A stretch of DNA of 64,000 nucleotides, taken from Aphanocapsa sp. GSE-SYN-MK-11-07L (GTDB lineage Bacteria > Cyanobacteriota > Cyanobacteriia > Thermosynechococcales > Thermosynechococcaceae). This document shows positions 26,285 to 36,257 of the stretch, in pieces; the first letter of the stretch is position 1; each line of letters begins with the position of its first letter. A program made the position numbers and the translations under genes. The DNA is taken from positions 23,508 to 87,507 of the forward strand of contig JAHHGS010000079.1 in assembly GCA_019359715.1 (NCBI GenBank), read 5' to 3'. Below the pieces are notes generated by a model. The model ran no database searches and was not told the origin of the DNA. It worked only from the letters and a program-made list of their open reading frames with translations.

Positions 26285-27375
26285 TTCAAAGTGTAGCTGA
26301 AGCCCTGGAACGTCAAGACTATTTAGAAGCAGCCCGTCTACTGCAAGAGCTACCGCCATCAGACCCTTGGGTGATCCTCTACCAGAACCAGCTCCAAGAA
26401 GCAAAGGGGGAGTGGGAGGTAGCAGAAGAAGCTTACCGCCAACTGCTGCGCATGGATCATGGGCGTAAGCTGACGACTGAGGCGCGGCAAGGCTTGCAGC
26501 GGATAGAGATATTGAGGCAAGCCCAGCGCCAGCAAGCCTTAGACCAAGCCAGCGCCATTCCAGGCAGTCAAGAACTAGGAATGCTGGTTTTAGAAGCAAT
26601 TGCAGCCGAAGCAAAGACCGAAGCAGCCAAAAACTTTGCCCGGATCATGAAGCTAGAGCCTTATCTGACGCGGCTGTTGTTGCCGAGTCGCGGCTGGCGG
26701 CTGTATCGGTCTGCCCCCTTGGCAGAGATTCAAGTCTACGGCCAAGAATTACGAGAGGCTGGAATTCCCCTGTTTTGGTTGCCCTTGGCTGAGATTCAAC
26801 AGATTGAGGTGTTAGAAGTCAGCCATTTTGCTGCCGTCACTCCCAAAGCCGCAGTTATTTGCACTCACAGGCAAAAGCCAGAGCCGTTTGGGTTTGAGTT
26901 TGAGTGGTCAGAAGTCAGCCAGCGGGTGGAAGGACTGGTGCCGATCTTTGAACTTGTGGTTGAGCAAGACCGCCAGCGCAAGATTCAGCGCAAAGAGCAA
27001 ATTCAGGATCATGCTCAATTTTGCGATTTGCACTTGCCGAGCCGAAACACCATTTTGCGAATTTATCATGGCGCTTACCAGTTTCAAAAAGGGATCAGTC
27101 TGATGCCGAGCCAAAGATCGGGTCAGACGATCGACCAGGGCACCTCTTGGGCCCGCTGGCAAGGCTTACAGGCTTTGTTCGATCGCTACTTGCCGACTGC
27201 ACCCGTTTGGTCAGAGTTCACTCCCTTTGGCGAATCTGTGCTTGACCAAACCGATTTGCTGGATCGGATTCACCCTCACATCAAGCTGCTGCGCCGCCAA
27301 GACAGCTATTGGGATCAAGCGTTTCAGCTCTATAGCTGTTTGGCTTTCTGCCACGCTAGCGGTTTGACTCGTTAG
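26281..27375 (+). CDS. Hypothetical cyanobacterial protein with TPR-like N-terminus
   Basis: 364 residues. Residues 1-90 are helical hairpins that look like one or two TPRs (ALERQDYLEAARLLQELPP; WEVAEEAYRQLLRMD). The rest is a mixed alpha/beta domain with LFWLPLAEIQQIEVLEV and an unusual CDLHLPSRNTILRIYHGAYQF stretch. There are no membrane segments. I do not recognise a characterised family. It is translationally coupled to rsmE through an ATGA overlap, a hint but not proof of a shared role. Confidence 0.75.
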   Translation: MIQSVAEALERQDYLEAARLLQELPPSDPWVILYQNQLQEAKGEWEVAEEAYRQLLRMDHGRKLTTEARQGLQRIEILRQAQRQQALDQASAIPGSQELGMLVLEAIAAEAKTEAAKNFARIMKLEPYLTRLLLPSRGWRLYRSAPLAEIQVYGQELREAGIPLFWLPLAEIQQIEVLEVSHFAAVTPKAAVICTHRQKPEPFGFEFEWSEVSQRVEGLVPIFELVVEQDRQRKIQRKEQIQDHAQFCDLHLPSRNTILRIYHGAYQFQKGISLMPSQRSGQTIDQGTSWARWQGLQALFDRYLPTAPVWSEFTPFGESVLDQTDLLDRIHPHIKLLRRQDSYWDQAFQLYSCLAFCHASGLTR

Positions 27376-27427
27376 AGAGTGGTTAACAAGTCTCTGGGAC
27401 TACGTTGTCAGTGTCAAGCAGCATTGC

Positions 27428-29038
27428 TTAATCCATTGGCATCAGGGTGAGGGTTCCAAGTCCGGTTGGAGCAGTGCAAGGCATTTCATACAGAGCAATT
27501 AAATCTCGCAGCGAGGGGTTGCCGCGGGCAACTCCGGTGACTCCTTTGGCAATCACTAGCCCACACCAGCCGCCCGTCTTTTTGCAGCGCTGATCCCACT
27601 TCTTACGGGCCTTGATGTGAACCGGATCATCGGCTTCAAATTCACCGAACAGTTCCATCTGTCCGGCTTGGGTTGAAAGAATGCCTAAGTCAAACCGATC
27701 GCCGCTAAACGGATTCAAGCCCGTCTGAAAAAACGCAGCCTGAATGCCACCGCTGGCTTCGATCTGCTCAATTAACCGCTTTGCTTTAGGTTGAGAGGTT
27801 TGAATCAAAATGATCGGAAAGAGATCACCCTCCCGCTTTACTTTGCCTGGTTGCCGAACTTTGCCAATCTCGTGCAGGGTTTGCACCATTTCCCAGGGCA
27901 GCCCGCCAATGCTGAAGAAAGCTCCCTCTGGGACTAACGTATCTTGCAGCGCAATCGTCGATTCCCCAAATGAGCCAGCCGCCTCCAATCCGGCTGATGT
28001 TAGCTCAGACATTTCTGGCAAGAGGGCATCCGCAATCTCCGGTTGAGTCGCGACGGTGACAGTAATTTGCTGCGGTTCAGCAAAAGCGGGAAGGTCAATC
28101 TTAAGGCGCGTACTCAGGGCAGGAAATTCCCGCCGGAGGCGAGTTCGGTGCTGCTTGTAGAAGCGATGCAGCGCCTCTAAGGCCACATAAACCGCGATCG
28201 CCTCTTCTTCGTATAGCTCTGGCCGCATCCCTTCTAGGGGATGTAAGCTGCCAAACTGAATTTCCGGGTCATCATTTTCGACCACGCCCAAGTCATCAGG
28301 GTCAAGGTCAAAGTTGACAAACAGGCAATCTTGCTGCAGGAAAGCGGCTTCCATTTCAGATTGGGAGTGCCCACTGCTGCTGGCCTGCTGGTAAAACTGC
28401 TGCAGCGATTCTAAGGAACGATAAAGTAAAGCCCCGAATTCCATCCCCAGATTGCCCATCAGGGAGACATAGAGGGTGTCGATGTCCCACTGATTGAGGG
28501 TAATCGCTAGCACTTGATTGTCTGTGAGGGCTTCCCAAGGTGCGTCCTGCCAAATCTGCAAGGCAGCAGTTTCCAGCAAATCGACATACTGGGGCGGTAA
28601 ACTGGGAGGCTGGTTGCCGACAGCAGCCAGCAAGCTCTCAAAAACTTCTTGAATCAGCGGCAGCTCGGCGGCATGTTCGACTTTAATGTTGAGGTCTTGC
28701 AGCACTCCCCGCAAAAAAAGTTGCAGTTGGCGATCGCGTACCAGAATTTTTTGGGGCCGGGCTGGGCTGACGGGGCCTTTAGGGCGTTCCATCGCTTCAA
28801 TCAGTGCCCGCACCATTGCTTCTGGCCCGGCTTGGGCAGTGCTGACCAAATCCATAGACCGCACCATGCCTTCGACTCCGTCCACCCAGAGGATGCAGAC
28901 CCCTTGTTCTTCTGTATCAAGTTCGGTAGCTTCACCCTCATCCCCTAGCGGCAGCACTTGACTGTCACCCTCCCAAATATGGGGCAGTTGGGGGAGGGCT
29001 AACAGGCGGCGACGGGTGGCTTGATTGAGTCCTTGCAT
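27428..29038 (-). CDS. Hypothetical protein, DUF6930-like
   Basis: A 536-residue soluble acidic protein. The N-terminal half has strands and helices around GVCILWVDGVEGMVRSMDLVSTA and a helix-rich middle. The C-terminal half reads LFPIILIQTSQPKAKRLIEQIEASGGIQAAFFQTG and CKKTGGWCGLVIAKGVTGVARGNPSLRDLIALYE. To my recollection it fits a large family of uncharacterised cyanobacterial/bacterial proteins (DUF6930), but this is not certain. No catalytic motif was recognised. It is a single gene, convergent with the TPR gene. Confidence 0.7.
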   Translation of the reverse strand: MQGLNQATRRRLLALPQLPHIWEGDSQVLPLGDEGEATELDTEEQGVCILWVDGVEGMVRSMDLVSTAQAGPEAMVRALIEAMERPKGPVSPARPQKILVRDRQLQLFLRGVLQDLNIKVEHAAELPLIQEVFESLLAAVGNQPPSLPPQYVDLLETAALQIWQDAPWEALTDNQVLAITLNQWDIDTLYVSLMGNLGMEFGALLYRSLESLQQFYQQASSSGHSQSEMEAAFLQQDCLFVNFDLDPDDLGVVENDDPEIQFGSLHPLEGMRPELYEEEAIAVYVALEALHRFYKQHRTRLRREFPALSTRLKIDLPAFAEPQQITVTVATQPEIADALLPEMSELTSAGLEAAGSFGESTIALQDTLVPEGAFFSIGGLPWEMVQTLHEIGKVRQPGKVKREGDLFPIILIQTSQPKAKRLIEQIEASGGIQAAFFQTGLNPFSGDRFDLGILSTQAGQMELFGEFEADDPVHIKARKKWDQRCKKTGGWCGLVIAKGVTGVARGNPSLRDLIALYEMPCTAPTGLGTLTLMPMD

Positions 29039-29344
29039 AGGCCTGACACGGTAGAAAGAATGTGGGCAAAAGCCTTGAGCAGCGTACAGAGTGAATAGAT
29101 GCCGGTTGGCAGAGGCAAAATTTACTGGGTCAAATTTACTTGGTCATCGGTTCAGTCTTCCTTTGCCCTTCGGCTTTCAATTATGTTTAGCTTACCGCTT
29201 GACTACAAATCTGACAGATTAGCAAACTCAAAAAAAGCCTATCATCTCCTGACAATCCGCTCGGCGGGATCGGTTATTCTTATAAGTCAAACAAGTCAAA
29301 TCAGAACCCTGTTTTAATCGCAATTGGGGTGTTTGGGAGCAACC
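29039..29344. other. 306-bp divergent promoter region
   Basis: Lies between the DUF6930-like gene and the aminotransferase gene, which point away from each other. It holds a short direct repeat, AAATTTACT followed by GGGTCA or TGGTCA, at about 29118-29151. No gene or RNA structure was recognised. It should carry both promoters. Confidence 0.5.
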
Positions 29345-30511
29345 ATGAAACTGGCAACGCGCGTGAGTCAGGTTAGTCCTTCGTTGACCTTAGCGATCGA
29401 TGCAAAAGCGAAGGCCATGAAAGCAGCGGGGGTCGATATTTGTAGTTTCAGCGCTGGGGAACCTGACTTTAATACCCCGGAGCATATTAAAGAAGCCGCC
29501 AAACAGGCCTTAGATCAAGGCAAAACCAGGTATGGCCCAGCAGCCGGTGAGCCTGGATTAAGAGCGGCGATCGCCCGTAAACTTCAGCAAGACAACGACC
29601 TTTGCTACGAAGCCGAGCACGTCATGGTCACAAATGGGGGCAAGCATTCCCTCTATAACCTGATGATGGCGCTGATTGAGCCAGGGGATGAGGTAATCAT
29701 TCCAACCCCGTTTTGGGTTAGCTACCCAGAAATGGTCAAACTAGCTGGCGGCGTGCCGGTGATGGTGCCGACTGATGCCAGCAGCAGTTACAAAGTTACG
29801 CCAGAGCGGTTGCGCCAGGCGATTAATGCTAAAACGCGGCTGTTTGTGCTGAATTCGCCCTCTAACCCAACCGGCATGGTCTATACACCAGCCGAGGTAA
29901 GAGCGATCGCTGAAGTAATTGTTGAAAAAGAGATCTGGGTGGTCTCGGATGAGATTTACGAAAAAATTCTCTACGATGGCGCGACCCATTTGAGCATTGG
30001 TGCTGTCAGTGCCGCCGTTTTTGAGCGGACGATTATCAGCAGCGGGTTTGCCAAAGCCTACGCAATGACGGGCTGGCGCATTGGCTATTTGGCCGGGCCG
30101 GTGGATTTGGTGAAAGCAGCAACCAAAATTCAAGGCCACACCACCTCTAATGTGTGTACGTTTGCTCAGTTTGGAGCGATCGCCGCCCTCGAAAGCCCCC
30201 AAGACTGCATTGAAACCATGCGGCAAGCCTTCGCCCAGCGGCGGCAAGTCATGCTAGACGGGCTAAATTCGATTCCGGGCTTAACCTGCCTCAAACCCGA
30301 CGGGGCGTTTTACCTGTTTCCCGACATCAGCAAAACAGGCTTAACCTCGCTGGAATTTTGTGATGCCTTACTAGAATCCCAGCAAGTAGCCGTGATTCCA
30401 GGCATTGCCTTTGGAGCGGATGACCACATTCGCCTCTCCTACGCCACTGACCTAGCCACAATTGAAAAAGGGCTAGAACGCCTTTCTACCTTTGTCCAAT
30501 CTCGTCTCTAA
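29345..30511 (+). CDS. aspC: Pyridoxal-phosphate aminotransferase, aspartate aminotransferase type
   Basis: A 388-residue class I aminotransferase (aspartate to oxaloacetate, glutamate as product). Visible marks: [10 protein letters not shown] near the start, [10 protein letters not shown] for cofactor and substrate contact, and the PLP lysine K237 in [21 protein letters not shown] near the C-terminus carries the substrate-carboxylate arginine. Start ATG 29345 has GGGAG upstream; a TTG at 29324 is in frame but weaker. Relatives include prephenate and kynurenine aminotransferases, so the exact substrate is inferred from family similarity. Confidence 0.92.
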   Translation: MKLATRVSQVSPSLTLAIDAKAKAMKAAGVDICSFSAGEPDFNTPEHIKEAAKQALDQGKTRYGPAAGEPGLRAAIARKLQQDNDLCYEAEHVMVTNGGKHSLYNLMMALIEPGDEVIIPTPFWVSYPEMVKLAGGVPVMVPTDASSSYKVTPERLRQAINAKTRLFVLNSPSNPTGMVYTPAEVRAIAEVIVEKEIWVVSDEIYEKILYDGATHLSIGAVSAAVFERTIISSGFAKAYAMTGWRIGYLAGPVDLVKAATKIQGHTTSNVCTFAQFGAIAALESPQDCIETMRQAFAQRRQVMLDGLNSIPGLTCLKPDGAFYLFPDISKTGLTSLEFCDALLESQQVAVIPGIAFGADDHIRLSYATDLATIEKGLERLSTFVQSRL

Positions 30512-30649
30512 GTAGCAGTTAGGGTCTAGTTGATTTTTGCCGGGTTTCTGGCCACCGATTCAGAATAAACCGATTTGAGGATAGACCCTGCATAATTACC
30601 CTGCGAAACTATACTGAGTGGAGAAGTTGGTAATTGTGCCGCGTTTACT

Positions 30650-33628
30650 ATGCCTGGATTGGCCGCTAAGCTAACCCTTCGACAGCGGGGGCAGCCCTCC
30701 CAAGATCGACTGCTTGATCAGCAACCTCTGACGCTGGGCACTGATGCCAGTAATTCCCTGGTTTTAGTTGGTAAAGGCATTGCTAGCCATCATTGCCAAG
30801 TTGTCTGGCGGACTGACCACTACGAAATTGCTGACTTAGAAAGCAATACTGGCACCTGGGTAAACGATCTACGCCTGCCTGCCCTTGCCCCCCATGCTCT
30901 GCAAGCGGGCGATCGGATTCGGATTGGCAGTTATCATCTGCAATTTTTGCTGAGTGAGTCTGCGCCACCTTTACCTGGCACAGAGGTAATGGAAGCGACG
31001 AGTGCCCACATGTTGCAGGTGTCAACTCCGACTTGGATTCAAGAATTTCCGCTCAAGCAAGATCTGTTGACGCTAGGGCGCGATCGGCAATGCGAGATTT
31101 GCATTGATCTGCCGATGGTTTCTTATCAGCACGCCCGCCTCAGCCGGGTAGGTAACACTTACAAAATGACTGACCTCGGCAGCAAGAATGGACTGCTGTT
31201 TGAGGGCAGCTATGTTTCTGAGCGATCGCTGGCCGATGGCGATGTGATCAAAATTGGCGAAGAGCTGACCCTCACCTTTATTGCTGTCCCGGCAACTCAA
31301 GTCGCCACCACCATGACTCCGCTCAATTTGCGCGAGCGCACTCTGATTCGGCTGGGGCGAGATCCGAGCAATGACACCGTGATGGATCATCCAGTCGTCT
31401 CTCGTTTTCATGCCAAAATTGAGCTGCTGTTGGGCAATTGGATCATTGTTGACCTGGATTCCTCCAATGGCACCTATGTCAACGGTAAGGCGATCAAAGA
31501 GCCTCGCCGCCTTCGCCCTGACGATACGATTCGGATTGGCCCCTATCAACTGGTTTTTAGCGTTGATGAAACCCTGGTTTCTCAAAATGACGCTGGCAAT
31601 CTGCGCCTAGATGCCGTGCATTTGAGCAAAGTCACAGACAAAGGGATCACGCTGCTGGACGATATTTCGCTCTCGATTTTGCCACGGGAATTTGTGGCGA
31701 TCGTGGGGGGGAGCGGGGCGGGTAAATCGACTTTGCTGGACGCCCTGAATGGCTTTCGCCCCGCCAGCACTGGCCTAGTGTTTGTGAATGCCAACGACCT
31801 GTACAAAAACTTCAACGCCTACCGGACAGAAATTGGCTATGTCCCGCAGGATGACATTATTCACCAGGAATTAGCGGTTGGGCAAGCGTTAGACTACGCT
31901 GCTCGTCTGCGGCTACCGCCCGATACAAGTCTGGCTGAACGTCAACAGCAGGTGCAGTCTGTGCTGGCAGATTTGGAATTGACCCACCGCCAGCAGGTGC
32001 GGGTCAAAAGTTTGAGCGGGGGGCAGCGGAAGCGGGTGTCGATCGGGGTGGAGCTATTGACCAAACCCAGCCTGTTTTTCTTGGACGAAGCCACCTCTGG
32101 GCTTGACCCCGGCACCGAGTTACAGATGATGCGCCTGCTGCGGCGGCTGGCTGATCAAGGGCGGACGATTTTGCTGATTACTCACGCCACCAAAAACGTG
32201 ATGATGTGCAATATGGTGGTGTTTCTAGCCAAGGGCGGACGGGTTGCCTACTTTGGCCCACCGGATCAAGCCTTAACTTATTTTGGGGTGAAAGACTTTG
32301 ACGAAATTTATCTCAAGGTTGAGCGTGAACTGTCTCCCCAAGACTGGCAGACCCGCTACAAGCAGTCTCGACAATACCAACAGTACGTCGTCAATCGCCA
32401 GCAGCCGCTAGAAATTGATACCTTGGCGGGTCGGCAAACCCGCTCTAGCCAGTCGCCGCCGCCAGTGCAGGGCAAAGGCGTTTCAGCTTGGCGACAGTTT
32501 TTGATTCTCAGCCAGCGCAATTTAGCGATTTTGCTCCAAGACCGAGCCAGCTTGATCCTAATGCTGGCGCTAGCGCCGCTGCTGGGACTGCTCGATTTTG
32601 CAATGTGGGAGCGGCAATTGTTTGACCCGACCACGGGGGATGCTGGGCAAGCCTTTACGATGGCGTTTGTGGCGGTGCTGATCGCGGTGATTGTCGGCAG
32701 CTTGGCCACCATGCGGGAGATTGTCAAAGAAGCCGAAATTTATCGGCGGGAACGGATGGTAGGACTAAAGCTTTTACCCTACGTGTTTTCTAAAATCAGT
32801 TTAGGGGCGGGCTTAGCCTTTTACCAGGCAGCGATCTTTTTATTAACGAAGCTGCTCTCAGTCAACATTCCGATCGCCGGTTGGGCGATCGTCAGTCTCT
32901 ACATCACGCTTTTGCTGGCGACGATGGGCGGCATGGTAATGGGGTTGATGGTTTCTGCCCTTTCACCCACTCAAAATGTGGCACCGCTGCTGACGATTTT
33001 ATTTCTGGTGCCCCAAATTACCTTTGCTGGGGCAATTTTGCCTTTACAGAGCATGGGTTGGGTCGGACAGGGCATCAGCCAGCTAACCATCTCCCGCTGG
33101 GCCTACGAAGCAGTTGTCACCACAACCGGGATTGCCCGCGATGTGGCTGCCGATTCCTGCTGGCAACTGTCTGACCAAGCCCGAGACAAGCTGAGCGATT
33201 CTCAAAAGCAAACCTGCCAATGTTTAGGCGCAAATATCTTTAAGCGCTGCGACTTCCCCGGTGTGCGACAAGAGTACGATCCCGCCGTTGATCAGCCAGA
33301 ACCGGTTAAACCGACTGAACCAGGCGATCCACCGGACATCCCCGACAACCCTTTGGCTGGCGGTTTTCAAGATGACCTAGAGGCCTACAACGATAAAGTC
33401 AAAGCCTACAGTCAAGCGATTGACACCTGGCAAGACAAATTTTCGACTTGGAAGCAAAATCGGGAAACGGCGATCGCCTCTGGCGAAACCCTCGTCAGTC
33501 GATTTAGAGACACCCAAGGCCCGACTTTCTCAGTCAATGTCCCGCTCAACTGGGGCAAGATGGGGCTAATTATGCTGGGCATGCTGGGAATATTGCTAGT
33601 CGTCCAAAAGCGCAAAGACATCATCTGA
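30650..33628 (+). CDS. Three-FHA ABCG-type half-transporter
   Basis: A 992-residue fusion. Three FHA phosphothreonine-binding domains fill about 1-300; each has the core RxxxN and SxxH pattern (GRDRQCEICIDLPMVSYQHA; GRDPSNDTVMDHPVVSRFHA). An ABC ATPase follows (about 320-545): Walker A GGSGAGKST at about 353, signature LSGGQRKRVSIG, Walker B LFFLDEATSGLDP. The ABC2/ABCG membrane domain (630 on) has about six segments. Before the last one there is a roughly 130-residue exported loop with four Cys (about 837-867) and a Pro/Asp-rich region. It probably acts as a homodimeric exporter gated by a phosphoprotein partner. The substrate is unknown. Confidence 0.92.
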   Translation: MPGLAAKLTLRQRGQPSQDRLLDQQPLTLGTDASNSLVLVGKGIASHHCQVVWRTDHYEIADLESNTGTWVNDLRLPALAPHALQAGDRIRIGSYHLQFLLSESAPPLPGTEVMEATSAHMLQVSTPTWIQEFPLKQDLLTLGRDRQCEICIDLPMVSYQHARLSRVGNTYKMTDLGSKNGLLFEGSYVSERSLADGDVIKIGEELTLTFIAVPATQVATTMTPLNLRERTLIRLGRDPSNDTVMDHPVVSRFHAKIELLLGNWIIVDLDSSNGTYVNGKAIKEPRRLRPDDTIRIGPYQLVFSVDETLVSQNDAGNLRLDAVHLSKVTDKGITLLDDISLSILPREFVAIVGGSGAGKSTLLDALNGFRPASTGLVFVNANDLYKNFNAYRTEIGYVPQDDIIHQELAVGQALDYAARLRLPPDTSLAERQQQVQSVLADLELTHRQQVRVKSLSGGQRKRVSIGVELLTKPSLFFLDEATSGLDPGTELQMMRLLRRLADQGRTILLITHATKNVMMCNMVVFLAKGGRVAYFGPPDQALTYFGVKDFDEIYLKVERELSPQDWQTRYKQSRQYQQYVVNRQQPLEIDTLAGRQTRSSQSPPPVQGKGVSAWRQFLILSQRNLAILLQDRASLILMLALAPLLGLLDFAMWERQLFDPTTGDAGQAFTMAFVAVLIAVIVGSLATMREIVKEAEIYRRERMVGLKLLPYVFSKISLGAGLAFYQAAIFLLTKLLSVNIPIAGWAIVSLYITLLLATMGGMVMGLMVSALSPTQNVAPLLTILFLVPQITFAGAILPLQSMGWVGQGISQLTISRWAYEAVVTTTGIARDVAADSCWQLSDQARDKLSDSQKQTCQCLGANIFKRCDFPGVRQEYDPAVDQPEPVKPTEPGDPPDIPDNPLAGGFQDDLEAYNDKVKAYSQAIDTWQDKFSTWKQNRETAIASGETLVSRFRDTQGPTFSVNVPLNWGKMGLIMLGMLGILLVVQKRKDII

Positions 33629-33746
33629 ATCTCGCTTGAGTCAATTGCAGTGGGCTTTCAACAATTAACCTAAAGCCCCTGTAGATGACCGCTACATTCG
33701 CAGGTAAGATACTGGGCAGGATGTTCCGTCATTGAAGGGATTCGGG

Positions 33747-34754
33747 ATGTTGAAAACTCTGCGCGATCGCTTGCAAGCGTTTAGAAACCAGGAACAGAAT
33801 CTGATCCAGGTACAGCAACTGCACACAGAGCTACTGTCAGAATCGACGCCTGACTCGTCTTATTTGGTCTTGATTGTCAGTTCCTGCGCGATCGCCAGCT
33901 TTGGATTGTTGGCCAACAGCACTGCTGTGATCATTGGGGCGATGATCATTGCGCCGCTGATGTTGCCGATTCGCGGACTTGCATTTGGGGCCTTAGCCGG
34001 AAATGTGCTGCTGTTTCGGCGGGGCTTGCTGGCGGTTGCGATCGGCACCGTATTGGCGGTGCTGCTGGCCTGTGGCTTAGGGCGGCTGGTTGGGATCGCC
34101 AATTTTGGCAGTGAGGTCTTAGCTCGCTCAGAACCGACGCTGCTGGATTTAGGAATCGCGATCGCTGCAGGTGGGATCAGTGGCTATGCCAAAGTCCAGC
34201 CCAAAATTTCCGGCAGTCTGGCGGGAACGGCGATCGCGGTCGCTCTGATGCCACCGATTTGTGTGGTTGGCTTAGGCTTATCGCAAGCTGACTGGGCCCT
34301 CAGCCAGGGGGCAACGCTGCTCTACCTAACCAACCTGCTGGGGATTACCCTCTCCTGTATGCTGGCTTTTTTGTTGACTGGCTACGCTTCCTTTCACCAT
34401 GCCCGTCAACCGCTGATTTGGGCCTCAGTTCTGACGGCGATTTTATTGATTCCACTCGGACTTAGCTTCGTCAGGTTAGTCAGACAGGCCCAACTCGAAA
34501 CCAGTTTACGGCAGGCATTGTTAAAGCGCACTGTTACCTTTCAGCGTTTAGACCTATTGAGCAGCACGACAAATTGGCTAGCCAATCCCCCAGAAGTTCG
34601 CCTGAATGTGCGGGCGAGAGAACCCGTCACCCCCAGACAGGTTGCCCTGTTAGAGGAATTTGTCCAGCAGGAAATGGGGCAGCCCTTTACGTTGATATTT
34701 GTGGTTGGGCAGGTGGCAGAAATTCGTCGAGAAGAGCCTGATGCTCCGAATTAA
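33747..34754 (+). CDS. DUF389 family membrane protein
   Basis: A 335-residue protein. A cytoplasmic N-terminus (residues 1-35) is followed by about seven membrane segments. The DUF389 core has STAVIIGAMIIAPLMLPIRGLAFG and SGYAKVQPKISGSLAGTAIAVALMPPICVVGLG. The C-terminal soluble domain is LNVRAREPVTPRQVALLEEFVQQ. Function is unknown; relatives occur across bacteria and archaea. ATG 33747 has AAGGGA upstream; the TTG at 33732 is less likely. A short GGGCTTT/AAAGCCC hairpin (33652-33678) separates it from the transporter gene. Confidence 0.88.
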   Translation: MLKTLRDRLQAFRNQEQNLIQVQQLHTELLSESTPDSSYLVLIVSSCAIASFGLLANSTAVIIGAMIIAPLMLPIRGLAFGALAGNVLLFRRGLLAVAIGTVLAVLLACGLGRLVGIANFGSEVLARSEPTLLDLGIAIAAGGISGYAKVQPKISGSLAGTAIAVALMPPICVVGLGLSQADWALSQGATLLYLTNLLGITLSCMLAFLLTGYASFHHARQPLIWASVLTAILLIPLGLSFVRLVRQAQLETSLRQALLKRTVTFQRLDLLSSTTNWLANPPEVRLNVRAREPVTPRQVALLEEFVQQEMGQPFTLIFVVGQVAEIRREEPDAPN

Positions 34755-34777
34755 TCAAACGAAGTTAAGCAAATAAA

Positions 34778-36232
34778 TCAGGATGTAGAGATAAAAACAC
34801 TTTTGAGTTCGCTGTAGTGGTCTAACACAGGTAGCCCTAGCTCTCGTCCTAGTCCACTTTGCTTGATACCGCCAAAGGGAGCTTCCAAATGAACGCTGTG
34901 GCCGGTGTTGACTGAGATTACGCCTGTTTCCACCCCTCTGGCTACCCGAAGCGCCCGCCCAATATCCCGCGTCCACACCGAGCCAGACAGACCGTACAAG
35001 CTGTTGTTGGCGATCGCCACTGCTTCAGCTTCAGTGTCAAAGGGAATCGCACAGATCACCGGCCCAAAGATTTCTTCCTGGGCAATTTGCATTTCAGGTT
35101 TAACGTCGGCAAAAATAGCTGGCACCAAGTAAGCTCCAGCGGCCAGCGGCCCCTGAGTCGGGATTTCGCCGCCGCAAACCAGTCTGGCTCCCTCTGATTG
35201 ACCGATTTCAATGTACTGATGGACGCGATCGCGCTGAGCTACCGAAATCAGGGTGCCGATTTCGGTACTTTGATCTGAGGGTAAGCCTAGCTTCAGGGCC
35301 AAAAACTTGTCTTTGAGCCGCTCAACAAATTCCTGATAGATCGAACGCTCCAGCAGCAGGCGCGATCGAGCGCAGCAGTCTTGACCCGCATTGCCTAAGA
35401 CAGTCCACATGGCGGCTGGCACTGCTTTTGACAGGTCAGCATCAGCAAACACAATATTGGCCGATTTGCCGCCCAATTCTAGGGTGACGCGCTTAATTTG
35501 ATCGGCCGCCAACCGCATCACCTGCGCCCCAATTTCGGTTGAGCCAGTGAAAGAAACCTTTCTGACTAAGGGGTGGCGAACCAAGGCATCACCCGCGATC
35601 GCTCCCGATCCGGGCACTACATTCAACACTCCAGCCGGTACGCCAGCCGCCAGCGCTAGCTCGCCCAACCGAAGCGCCGTCAGCGGCGTTTGAGACGCTG
35701 GTTTCAGCACCATCGTATTCCCCATCGCTAGGGCTGGTGCCAACTTCCAAGCTGTAATCGCGATCGGGAAGTTCCAGGGCGCAATTAAACCGCAAACGCC
35801 GATTGGCTCTCGAAAGGTCATACAGATTCCAGCGGCGGCGACGGGAATCGTCTGTCCACCAACTTTATTGATCGCCCCAGCGTAATATTCAAAGCAGTCA
35901 GCCGCTAAGCCCACCTCGTCACGAGCTTGCGAAATTGGCTTGCCGACGTTGCGGCTTTCGAGTTGAGCCAAGCTTTCAGACTGCTCCCGAATCAAGTTGG
36001 CTAGGCGTAATAAGATATGCGTGCGATCGCGGCTGTTTAAATTCCGCCATTCCCCCTTTTGATGGGTTTGATCAGCAATTTGCACCGCTTGCTCAATATC
36101 TTCAACTCCGGCTGCCGCCACTTGGGCCCAGGCTGCTCCGGTGGCTGGATCAATTAAATCAGTTGTCTGTTCAGACAGTGCAGGGCGGCGATCGCCCCCG
36201 ATTAGCAGCAACTCAGTTGAATTCATGCCCAT
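34778..36232 (-). CDS. NAD(P)-dependent aldehyde dehydrogenase
   Basis: A 484-residue ALDH superfamily enzyme. It has the PWNFP loop in GLIAPWNFPIAIT and KPASQTP for the cofactor. Further marks are SFTGSTEIG, the general-base Glu in LELGGKSA, and the nucleophile Cys in GNAGQDCCARSR, where two Cys lie side by side. EEIFGPV and FGGIKQSGLGRE close the fold. Closest by eye to betaine/gamma-aminobutyraldehyde-type dehydrogenases; the substrate is unresolved. It is monocistronic, with mltA on the same strand 25 bp upstream. Confidence 0.92.
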   Translation of the reverse strand: MGMNSTELLLIGGDRRPALSEQTTDLIDPATGAAWAQVAAAGVEDIEQAVQIADQTHQKGEWRNLNSRDRTHILLRLANLIREQSESLAQLESRNVGKPISQARDEVGLAADCFEYYAGAINKVGGQTIPVAAAGICMTFREPIGVCGLIAPWNFPIAITAWKLAPALAMGNTMVLKPASQTPLTALRLGELALAAGVPAGVLNVVPGSGAIAGDALVRHPLVRKVSFTGSTEIGAQVMRLAADQIKRVTLELGGKSANIVFADADLSKAVPAAMWTVLGNAGQDCCARSRLLLERSIYQEFVERLKDKFLALKLGLPSDQSTEIGTLISVAQRDRVHQYIEIGQSEGARLVCGGEIPTQGPLAAGAYLVPAIFADVKPEMQIAQEEIFGPVICAIPFDTEAEAVAIANNSLYGLSGSVWTRDIGRALRVARGVETGVISVNTGHSVHLEAPFGGIKQSGLGRELGLPVLDHYSELKSVFISTS

Positions 36233-36257
36233 TTACCTAATATATCTAGTGGCTTAA

